From Acidobacteriaceae bacterium (GTDB taxonomy: Bacteria > Acidobacteriota > Terriglobia > Terriglobales > Acidobacteriaceae): a stretch of DNA of 64,000 nt. The position numbers and the translations under genes were made by a program. The notes beneath the pieces were generated by a model. The model was given only the letters and a program-made list of their open reading frames with translations, ran no database searches and was not told the origin of the DNA. Of this stretch, positions 46,358 to 54,870 are shown piece after piece. Position 1 is the first letter of the stretch, and each line of letters opens with the position of its first letter. The DNA is taken from assembly GCA_003131585.1 (NCBI GenBank), contig PKVW01000024.1, positions 41,073 to 105,072 on the forward strand, read 5' to 3'.

Positions 46358-49300
46358 ATGTCGTCCTACGCACTCAGCGAAGTCGAAGAAGCCCCGAGTT
46401 ACTCGGCGGACCAGGTAGAGGAAGCGCCCACGACGCAGCAATCTTCGGCTGCGCTCGATCAGGTGGCGCGTCCGCAGTCCCCTGCCCCGGTAGCGCCTGT
46501 GTCTCCGCGTCTTTCTCTCGGCCCGACTCCGCCCGCACCGCGTCCGGTCGCTGAAGGTTTAATCACCGAGCAAGAAGAACGCCGCGCAAGAATGCCGCTC
46601 ACGATCCAGCCCACGAGTGGAAGTCTAGAGAATCCGCATCCCGAACAAGTAGTCGCCACGCCGCGGCCGAATCGAACGTTGGCCGCGCCCGCGCAGCCGA
46701 ACGTCAACGTAGAGGAGCCGGGGGCCGTTCCCGTGCCTGTGGGTCCAAAATTCACAAACCCAGGCAAGGCTACGCCGCAAGAAGCCGCCTACGATCTTAG
46801 TTTCAGTGATCCCCTTCTGCGCCCTTATCGCGGTGCCGCTGAACTCTACCACGGAGTGAAGGACCTTCCGCCCGATCCCAGGAAACCTGGAACCTACCAG
46901 GAGCAAGCAGAACGAGGCACAACGGAGATTCTGAGAGGAGCGACGGATGTCGCAACCCCGGTGATGATCGCGGGGGCGGTCGCACAGCCGGAACTCGCCC
47001 TCCTCGCGGGTGCTGGCGCTGAGGCAGGAAGTTACGGCGCGGGAAAGCTGGCCGACGCGGTAAAAGCCTCACCCGACACCAAGGCACTGCTGCAAGAGGT
47101 CGGTGGCATCGCCGGAGGGTTTGCTGGCGGTTTTGCTCACGGCGGGTTGCGATCTGCGGCCAGTCCCGAAGACGCGCTCACCGATCTGCTGTGGAAGCGC
47201 GGCTACATCCGGGACGCCCAGCGCAACCCGGTCTCGTTCGCATCCGAAGCCGAGGCCCGGTATGCGGCACGAGAGATACTCCGCCAGAATCCACCAGGGA
47301 TAATCGACTCCCTACGTCAGAAAGGTGCTTACAAAAGAGCAGGCGCGGAACTGCCGCAGGTTTCTCCCGCAGAAGCCGCCAGACGAGCCTCCGCAACTGC
47401 CGAGTTCAACGCCCGCGCCCGAGCAGCAACCAGCCATGCCGACGATGTAGTGGCGGACATATCGAAGCTGACTCGCCCCCAACTCGCCGAATACATGGCG
47501 AAGTCGGCATCCCCGGACAAGCCTCTCGGCGATCCCGACGTAGCCAAAGCGATGTATGTAGCCGACCGCGAAGCCGCGCAGACACCGGCGCCCGCGCCGC
47601 CAGAAGCCCCCGTAGAAGCTCCCCGACCTTCACCCGCTCCAGCAGTCGCCCAGCCTCCCGGAGTCTCGCCTCAGGCCTTCACCTACGAGAATGCAAAAGC
47701 GGCCGTCGAAGACTTCTTAGACCAGCATGGGCGTGTGTCGCCGACCGTCCTCCAGCGCAACCTGAAACTGGGCTACGAGAATGCAAAGGCCGTTCTGAAT
47801 CGCATGGTTGGCGAGGGGGTGCTTCAGACCGATAGCAAGGGGATTGTCTTCACACGGCCCACAGAAACGCAAGCAGCAGCTATTCCTGAGTTCCGAGCGG
47901 ACGAAGTGGAAGAAGCCGCGCCTGCGGTAGAATCGAGGGGTGAAACTGCCCCAGCAGTATCGAACGCTCCCGCCGCGGCACTGGCCGCTGCCCGACCGAC
48001 AGGCCCAAGCGGAGGCACTGAATCAGTTGCTCGACCAAGCCCCGCCCCAACTCCTCAATCAGTTGCTCCAGCAAGTGCTCCGGAGGGTGAAAAAGAGTCT
48101 TCGTTCCAAAAAGGTGACTCCGTAACCCTTCCCGACGGCCGCTCGGGAGAAGTGAAGTACGTTTCTCCCCAAGGAAAATCTCCCGTGGTCACGGTCACGG
48201 TAGATGGCAAGACGGAAAGGTTTGTGGGTGCGAAGGAAGTTCAAGGGCTGAAGGCGGTAGAATCAGCCAATGCAGGCGCAGATAACGCTCCATCTGAACC
48301 GGAATCTGTCGCGGCGCAGACGAACCAGGCTCCGGCGTCTCCTGCTGCAAATGGTGAGCGCGTTACTGAAACAACTCCCGCCGAGAAGTACAAGTTCGGT
48401 TCCACCCAAGCCAATATCCCCGACGAATCTCCCGCCGCGAAAGCCCTCTCGACTGCCCGTGCGCGGATCTCGAAAGAAGACCTCGCCGGAGACGGCATCG
48501 ACGTAGGCGGCAACCACGTCACCGTCCGCTACGGGATCAAGGGTGAAGACGTTGAAGGAGTAAAGAAGTATCTCGCATCGCTCGCTCCGTTTGAAGCCTC
48601 TCTTGGACCAACGGAAACTTTCCCGCCCAGCGAACACTCCGACGGCGCCGCCGTGATCCACGCCCCCATCGTTGCCCCGGAGTTGCACCAGATCAACGCG
48701 GAACTGGAAAAGCACGGCGACTTCAGCGAGCCGAACTTCGACTACAAGCCGCACGCAACTGTCGCCTACGTGAAGCCGGAGAAAGCCAGCCGTTATGTGG
48801 GGATGAGTGTGACGTCCGGGCAGAAGTTCCCGGTGTCGGAAATTGCCATCACGGATAGACAAGGCAATCAGCAGGTGGTGAAGCTCGAAGGGAAAGGTGA
48901 GACGACCGCTGCGGCTCCGGCATTGCCACGCGACCTTGCAGGAGCAAAACCGCGTTACGGCTATCAGGACAAATTATTCCAGTTGCAGTTTGAAGACCCG
49001 CGCGATCTAGCCCTCTATACCGTGGCCCAGAGTACGCCGAACAAAGCGCACGGTCGCTACATGGAATGGCTGCGTGGACAATTCCCGAAACTCAGCGACG
49101 AAGACATTGTTCGTGGCGGTCGTTCCATCCGGGAACAAATCAAGCCTCTCGCTCGTGAAGGCAACCCAGCGGCCGGCCCACTCGTAATTCCGTCGCGGCA
49201 GGGGGAACCGGCATCGAAACCGGCCAGCGAGACACAAGCGCCACAAGCTGAGACGATTGCGGCCAAAGGTGAGACGAAGCCTGTCCGTGAATTTGCCGCA

Positions 49301-52300
49301 CATGAAGTCGAGGAAGCGCCAGCCGCAAAGAAGTCTCTCGCCCCCGAGCCAACGAAGCCCGAGCGCGAACGCCAGACCTTAGGGCTTCCGCCCGAACCGG
49401 GCCGCGTGGGAGAGATGAACATCCGCGACCTGAAAGTCGCGCCGAACAAATTCCAGTACAAACTCTCGACCGATGCCGAAGGCGTAGGCACGTTGCTCAA
49501 GGAAACGAAGGTCTGGAATCCCGATCTGGCCGGGATGGTCTCGGTGTGGCGCGATCTCTCCGACGGCAAGACCTACGTGGTGAATGGGCATCACCGCTAC
49601 GAACTGGCGAAGCGTTTGGGAGTGAAGACTCTGGTCGTCCGGCATATCGTTGCTCCGACCGCCAACGCCGCCCGCGCCATCGGAGCGGAACAAAACATTG
49701 CAGACGGGCGCGGCACGGCTCTCGACGCGGCGAAGTTCTTCCGCGATTCCGCCATTACCCCCGCTGACTTGAAAGAGAAGGGCATCTCGCTCGGCGAAGC
49801 CACGGTCGCCAAGGGAGTCGCACTGGCAAATCTCAGCGAACCCATCTTCAACCAGGTGGTGCAGGGTGATCTCACGCAAGGCCGCGCCGTCGTCATCGGA
49901 GAAGCAACCAGCGACCCGGCAGAACAAAAAGCGGTTCTCGATTTAGTCGAACGCAAAGAGCGTTCAGGAAAGAAAGTCTCCGACGACACACTCTCGGAAT
50001 TGATTCGCCTGGTGAAAGGCTCCGGGCAAACGACCGAGACCACCGCTGATCTTTTCGGAACCCAGCAGATCAACCGCTCGCTCGCCTTAGAGAAGGCGGA
50101 GATCTCCGCCCACATCAAACAGCAATTGGCGAAAGATAAGAAACTCTTCGGCTTCGTCTCGAAGGGCGACCGGGCCTCGGAACTGGAACGCGGCGGCAAC
50201 AAGATTGACGTGGAGAAATCGAAACAACTTTCAACTGGCGCAGCGCAAGCGGAAGAAGTCTATAATCGCCTGAGCGCGCGCGGAGGGCCAATTGCAAACA
50301 TCCTCGATGAATCCGCCCGGCAACTCGCCGACGGCGACAACGCCGCAAGCGTCAAATCCGAAGCCTACAGCCGCATCCGCGCCGAAGTATCCAAAACTCT
50401 CGGCGGCGGAGAAGGAAGCGGTACTGAACGACATGAAGGAACACCAGAGCCTCCAGAAGGCGTTACACACTCCCCCAAGCCCGACGATTCAGTAGACCTC
50501 TTCTCCGGTGCCCAGCCCGTCTTCCACGAACCGCTTCCACTGTCTGCGCGCACCGCCAAAGACATCAACTTTGACCTGATCGAGACCAGGGCTGGGATCG
50601 CGCCATATTTGCGCGTGAATGACGCTGCGGCAAAAGCCATCAGCCACTCGCTGGGACACGCTTTTCTCGGTGTAAACATCGACAAGGCCAGTGTCGGGCG
50701 GGCGTCCGCGGCGCTGCGAAGCGCTGCCTCATCGGCGGAGGCGAATAAGGTTGACGCAAAAGCAATCCGTCAGCTAAGAGGGCTGGCGGATGCGCTCGAT
50801 GAGGCACTCGACCGCGACCCGAACGCGGGCGTCAATCTGGTACGCCAAGGCCCTAGAGAAATTGGGACGGCTCACGAAGAACTCATCCACTCCGCGCAAC
50901 GCCGCGCCGGAAAAGGAAATATCGGGTTCGGCGTACCGTGGCAAGAGAGTCTAAAAATGCCCGCGTTTGCCGAACTCGGGGCCAATTCCATCGTTCCGCA
51001 GTTGCGCGCCGCTGGGCTTCCGGCCCCCGCGTCCACAATCGTGGCTGAGGGCATCGTGGACATCATGCGCGGTGAGGCAGCGCTTGAGGGCGTCAGCATC
51101 ACTGACGCCTTGGAAGCCGCCAAGGTATATTTTGAATCCGCGTTGGCACACTATGGCATCGAACACCTGAACGAACTACAGGCGATTCAGGATTATGCTA
51201 ACGACACCGAGAGAGAAACCAATGTCACCCATCACCCAGAAGTTCTGGCCATCCGGCGAGCCGGGGAAGCGGCTCTCGCCCGAACAATTGCTCGAGGGAC
51301 TGGAAAAGCATTGGGACGAACTGGAGCAACAGTACAAAGCGAAGCCCAGCTCGGAACTGAAGAACGAAATCGTGCACCTGGTGCAAAGGATAGCGGCCCA
51401 CCGGACGACACAGGGAAAGCCGATAAAGGACCTTCTTCCACGACTAAAGGCCCTGCCTACTCCACCCAGCCCATCGGCCTCACCGACGAAGAGTTAGAGG
51501 ACTGGTCGAAATCGAGAGGCTTCCGCGTCGAACCGGCGGGAGAACAACTCGACATCTTCGGCGGCAATCAATCCGTGATGCGCGTCTTCCGCGCCGGACG
51601 CGGCGGCAAAGAGCAAAAGGGCCTCGTCTATCAGAGTCAGCTCGATCAACTGAGTCAACCCAAGCCCGAACCGACAGAACCGTTCGCGCTCACCGGCGGC
51701 GAAACTCGCGAGCAGCAGCCCACGCTCTTTGGCGCGGGCGACCTCGGAGAGATCGTCGGCAATCCCAAAGCAGAGCGCGGCATTCAACTTCCTTCGCAGC
51801 AGCGTGACCGAGGGACTTCGCTATTTAAGCCGGAACACCGGAAGGAAGACCGCGAGTCTCTTCTCACCGGCGAATCCGGCACCCTCACCCCTTCCCTCTC
51901 CGCCGCCAAAGCCGTCTACGCGAAATTCATCAACCGCATCATCGACCGGAACCTCGACCTGGGCGACAAATACAAGCGAGTCGCCGAGCACGACCCCGCC
52001 ATCGCAACGATGCTGAAAGAGAAAGACAACGCCCCGCGCTACTTCCACGCCAAAGCGGAATCGAACGTGGAGCAGGTGGCCAAGGGACTGAATGAGTCGC
52101 AAGTCCGGCTCGCCGCGATGATGGCCGACTCCGACTCCCGAGAATTCTTAGAGGAGAATCACCCGGAGCAGTTCCAGGAAGCGCAGGACGATCCGGCTGT
52201 GATGGACGCCGTGAAGCAGTTCAAGCAGTACCAGGACGAGTTGGCGGCGATCCGCATCTCGCTCGGCTGGCACGTTCGCCGCGACCTCTCGACGCTTGAA

Positions 52301-54418
52301 GATGAAAACGGAGACTGGTCGGTGGTGGACCGCGACGGCAACGAAGTGGAGACCTTCGGCAAATCGCAAAAAGACGCACAGGAATACGCCGAAGAAGTGG
52401 GCGAAGTGCTCGACCATCTGAAGCGCACCTACCCCGAGCACAAGCGCGAACCGCTGATGGGACGCACCGACGAAGGCCCCTCGCTGGGCGCATCTTACGG
52501 TGGAATCAAAGCCCCCCGCCCCGACAAGAAACAGCGCATCGCCACCGCACAATACTTCTACGAGCACGGCGCGAAGGACTTCTCCGGCTACGTCAAGAGC
52601 TTCACCCAGGCCTACCACGCCGCGCTGAACCAGAAGATTTACGACTCGCTCACCGACGAAGCAACGAAGTGGAAGGAAGGCACCGCCCAGCCGCCGCAGA
52701 TCGAGTACCGGGGCCAGACCTACTACTCTCCCGACGTCGCCAAGTCGATGAAGCTGGCGAAGCCGGAGAACCGCCCCAAGAAGATTCTCGAATACCGCGC
52801 TTACGACCCCGCCAAAGACGACAAGGTGATGATCCGGGATTTCGAGAACGGCTGGAGCACGACGACCACCGGCAGGCCGGGGATCAGCGCCCTGGACCGC
52901 TACCTCGCGCCAAAAGACGTGGTGGACGCTTTAGAGCACTACGACATGACGCGGGGAGCGGAAGAGGGCAACTCCATCCGGCGCTTCTTCCAGGATCAGA
53001 TCGTGGGCTTGTTTGGCCCCAACATCCACGTCTTGAACATCATGCGGCGATTGGCTACGACGGTGGGAGCCGGAGCCTGGGACCCGCGCGTATGGCCCTA
53101 CTACCAGAGGCTTTTCTTCTCGAAGGAACTGCGGGAGCGCATGGCCGAAGGGCTGGCCGACGACGCCATCGACACGCTCTCGAAGTGGGGCACCTACACC
53201 AACACCAAAGATATTGGCAGCCTGCACGACTACGTTCTCGGCAATATGGACCCGAGGAATTGGGCGCGCTGGACCATCGGCAAGTTCTCGAAAGGCGTTT
53301 TGTTCGATCCGAAGTTCCTCAGAGGCTTCGGCGGGCTCGACCAAAAAGCCCGTGTGCTGGCCTACGACTTCCTGCATGCCCGCGCCGGGATGAACGAAGA
53401 GGAAGCCGCCAAGAACGTCGAGGACGGCTTCGGCAACTACAACAAAGCCAACTGGACCGAGCGCATGAAACGTTGGGGGCGGGCACTTCTCTTCCCCGGC
53501 TGGGACTTCTCCAGCTTGAAATGGTTCCTGCGTCACCCCATCAAGACGGCGCTCCCTGCGCTGGTTGTTATGGGCGCAAACCTCGCGCTCAACAAAGCGG
53601 GCAAGAACCGCGACTCCGACAAATACGACTACAGCTATCTGCACTACGGCGACCGCAAGTACCGCACGGGGTTAATCACCGAGCCGATGGCGCTGCATCT
53701 GGTCGAACCTATCCTTGCGGCCGGACGAGCCGCACTCGAAGGCGGCGACACGCGAGACATTGCAGGTGCGGCAGGACAAGGCATGCTGCGCGGCGGCGGC
53801 GGACTGGCGGGCGATCTGCGTCCGGATATCGGCGTTGCTACTGAACTACTCTCAAACCGTCAGTACTTAGGCGGAGAAAAAGAAATCTGGCGACCGGAAG
53901 ATGCGAACATTCCCGGTACGGTGCTGCCTACGCGTAAGCTAGAAAAGATGCTGGCCTTCTCCGTGGTCAAAGCCCTGCCCGCCGTGAGCCGCTTCCTTGA
54001 TACGAGTTTCGAGAGCCTAGACCGGGCCACTGTCGCGGGCAGCGTCATCGGCGTCACGAATTACAAATCCGGCGCGGAAGAAAGATTAAAAGCGAACGAA
54101 GCGAAGGCGATGGGATATTCACAGACCTTGAGTACGCTGGCGGAGCGCGAACCGGACGCGGCTGAGAGATTCGTCCAGGAACCGGCGAAGGCTCCGTATC
54201 TGATGTTCAACAAGGACCTTGCGGAGCTCGGGAAAGACCTCAAGAGTATCGACACCGAAATGGAGCGGGTGAAGATCGCCGAGATCCCGTATGCTGACCG
54301 GAAGCGGGCGCTCGAAGACCTCAGAACCTCACGCTCGCAACTCTTGCAATCGGCGGACGCGCTCGATGAGGAACTCACGACCGCGAAGCTGCAGATGAAG
54401 AAGGCGGCGGGTCAGTGA
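46358..54418 (+). CDS. Giant polyvalent ejection-type protein (2686 aa)
   Basis: Gly-rich hydrophobic segment near N-terminus; FtsK-gamma-like wHTH, SH3-like, 2H-like and ParB-like segments; T7 gp16 position. Confidence 0.8.
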   Translation: MSSYALSEVEEAPSYSADQVEEAPTTQQSSAALDQVARPQSPAPVAPVSPRLSLGPTPPAPRPVAEGLITEQEERRARMPLTIQPTSGSLENPHPEQVVATPRPNRTLAAPAQPNVNVEEPGAVPVPVGPKFTNPGKATPQEAAYDLSFSDPLLRPYRGAAELYHGVKDLPPDPRKPGTYQEQAERGTTEILRGATDVATPVMIAGAVAQPELALLAGAGAEAGSYGAGKLADAVKASPDTKALLQEVGGIAGGFAGGFAHGGLRSAASPEDALTDLLWKRGYIRDAQRNPVSFASEAEARYAAREILRQNPPGIIDSLRQKGAYKRAGAELPQVSPAEAARRASATAEFNARARAATSHADDVVADISKLTRPQLAEYMAKSASPDKPLGDPDVAKAMYVADREAAQTPAPAPPEAPVEAPRPSPAPAVAQPPGVSPQAFTYENAKAAVEDFLDQHGRVSPTVLQRNLKLGYENAKAVLNRMVGEGVLQTDSKGIVFTRPTETQAAAIPEFRADEVEEAAPAVESRGETAPAVSNAPAAALAAARPTGPSGGTESVARPSPAPTPQSVAPASAPEGEKESSFQKGDSVTLPDGRSGEVKYVSPQGKSPVVTVTVDGKTERFVGAKEVQGLKAVESANAGADNAPSEPESVAAQTNQAPASPAANGERVTETTPAEKYKFGSTQANIPDESPAAKALSTARARISKEDLAGDGIDVGGNHVTVRYGIKGEDVEGVKKYLASLAPFEASLGPTETFPPSEHSDGAAVIHAPIVAPELHQINAELEKHGDFSEPNFDYKPHATVAYVKPEKASRYVGMSVTSGQKFPVSEIAITDRQGNQQVVKLEGKGETTAAAPALPRDLAGAKPRYGYQDKLFQLQFEDPRDLALYTVAQSTPNKAHGRYMEWLRGQFPKLSDEDIVRGGRSIREQIKPLAREGNPAAGPLVIPSRQGEPASKPASETQAPQAETIAAKGETKPVREFAAHEVEEAPAAKKSLAPEPTKPERERQTLGLPPEPGRVGEMNIRDLKVAPNKFQYKLSTDAEGVGTLLKETKVWNPDLAGMVSVWRDLSDGKTYVVNGHHRYELAKRLGVKTLVVRHIVAPTANAARAIGAEQNIADGRGTALDAAKFFRDSAITPADLKEKGISLGEATVAKGVALANLSEPIFNQVVQGDLTQGRAVVIGEATSDPAEQKAVLDLVERKERSGKKVSDDTLSELIRLVKGSGQTTETTADLFGTQQINRSLALEKAEISAHIKQQLAKDKKLFGFVSKGDRASELERGGNKIDVEKSKQLSTGAAQAEEVYNRLSARGGPIANILDESARQLADGDNAASVKSEAYSRIRAEVSKTLGGGEGSGTERHEGTPEPPEGVTHSPKPDDSVDLFSGAQPVFHEPLPLSARTAKDINFDLIETRAGIAPYLRVNDAAAKAISHSLGHAFLGVNIDKASVGRASAALRSAASSAEANKVDAKAIRQLRGLADALDEALDRDPNAGVNLVRQGPREIGTAHEELIHSAQRRAGKGNIGFGVPWQESLKMPAFAELGANSIVPQLRAAGLPAPASTIVAEGIVDIMRGEAALEGVSITDALEAAKVYFESALAHYGIEHLNELQAIQDYANDTERETNVTHHPEVLAIRRAGEAALARTIARGTGKALGRTGATVQSEAQLGTEERNRAPGAKDSGPPDDTGKADKGPSSTTKGPAYSTQPIGLTDEELEDWSKSRGFRVEPAGEQLDIFGGNQSVMRVFRAGRGGKEQKGLVYQSQLDQLSQPKPEPTEPFALTGGETREQQPTLFGAGDLGEIVGNPKAERGIQLPSQQRDRGTSLFKPEHRKEDRESLLTGESGTLTPSLSAAKAVYAKFINRIIDRNLDLGDKYKRVAEHDPAIATMLKEKDNAPRYFHAKAESNVEQVAKGLNESQVRLAAMMADSDSREFLEENHPEQFQEAQDDPAVMDAVKQFKQYQDELAAIRISLGWHVRRDLSTLEDENGDWSVVDRDGNEVETFGKSQKDAQEYAEEVGEVLDHLKRTYPEHKREPLMGRTDEGPSLGASYGGIKAPRPDKKQRIATAQYFYEHGAKDFSGYVKSFTQAYHAALNQKIYDSLTDEATKWKEGTAQPPQIEYRGQTYYSPDVAKSMKLAKPENRPKKILEYRAYDPAKDDKVMIRDFENGWSTTTTGRPGISALDRYLAPKDVVDALEHYDMTRGAEEGNSIRRFFQDQIVGLFGPNIHVLNIMRRLATTVGAGAWDPRVWPYYQRLFFSKELRERMAEGLADDAIDTLSKWGTYTNTKDIGSLHDYVLGNMDPRNWARWTIGKFSKGVLFDPKFLRGFGGLDQKARVLAYDFLHARAGMNEEEAAKNVEDGFGNYNKANWTERMKRWGRALLFPGWDFSSLKWFLRHPIKTALPALVVMGANLALNKAGKNRDSDKYDYSYLHYGDRKYRTGLITEPMALHLVEPILAAGRAALEGGDTRDIAGAAGQGMLRGGGGLAGDLRPDIGVATELLSNRQYLGGEKEIWRPEDANIPGTVLPTRKLEKMLAFSVVKALPAVSRFLDTSFESLDRATVAGSVIGVTNYKSGAEERLKANEAKAMGYSQTLSTLAEREPDAAERFVQEPAKAPYLMFNKDLAELGKDLKSIDTEMERVKIAEIPYADRKRALEDLRTSRSQLLQSADALDEELTTAKLQMKKAAGQ
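51222..51497 (+). CDS. Candidate overprinted ORF (91 aa) in +1 frame of the giant gene
   Basis: MSPITQKFWPSGEPGKRLSPEQLLEGLEKHWDELEQQYKAKPSSELKNEIVHLVQRIAAHRTTQGKPIKDLLPRLKAL; main frame is linker-like here. Confidence 0.4.
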   Translation: MSPITQKFWPSGEPGKRLSPEQLLEGLEKHWDELEQQYKAKPSSELKNEIVHLVQRIAAHRTTQGKPIKDLLPRLKALPTPPSPSASPTKS

Positions 54419-54780
54419 GCGCTTGGCGCGGGGCAGGGATAGGCGGCAGTAAATGCAGCACGGATACCCCGGACCTTCGATTCGTGCAGAATGGTCGGAT
54501 GCTCATCAAAGTACCTGATGACGACCTGTTTCAGCTCTCCCGCGCGAAAGCCGTCAGGCAGGCAAAAGGCTTGCCCATCGAGCGCATCTGCTACCCCTAC
54601 CACATAGCCGAGACTGGTGCTTGCATCGACGGCTCCTTGAGCGCGGGCGGCTACCGAATCGTTTGAAGATTGACTATCGTATGCGGTGAGATGGATTTTG
54701 AACTGGTAGCAATCGTCGTTGATGAAGGATTGCCCAAAGAGCGGAAGCGTGAGTAACGAGACCAGCAACCAGCGTTTCAT
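54412..54780 (-). CDS. Rap1a/Tai-like exported protein (T6SS amidase immunity family-like)
   Basis: Signal MKRWLLVSLLTLPLFGQ; C...LGYVVGVADALDGQAFCLPDGFRAGELKQVVIRYFDEHPTILHESKVRGIRAAFTAAYPC; GGGGGAG upstream. Confidence 0.75.
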   Translation of the reverse strand: MKRWLLVSLLTLPLFGQSFINDDCYQFKIHLTAYDSQSSNDSVAARAQGAVDASTSLGYVVGVADALDGQAFCLPDGFRAGELKQVVIRYFDEHPTILHESKVRGIRAAFTAAYPCPAPSAH

Positions 54781-54870
54781 GGAACTCCCCCTTTTCCCGC
54801 CCAACAGGATGCTCTGCCTGACTACTTTTACGCAAGTGGACGGTGGACCAGGAGCAAAAACACCCTAGCT

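Noticed and set aside
48270-48506. 78-aa +1-frame ORF in the giant gene
   Set aside because: Arg/Pro/Ser-rich shadow-like sequence; less convincing than 51222-51497.
50873-50900. HEELIH as a possible zincin active site in the giant protein
   Set aside because: Spacing is HExxxH, not HExxH; no supporting third ligand seen.
52669-53844. 391-aa plus-strand ORF in an alternate frame of the giant gene
   Set aside because: Arg/Pro/Gly-rich shadow sequence, unlike the balanced overprinted candidates; the main frame is well structured here.
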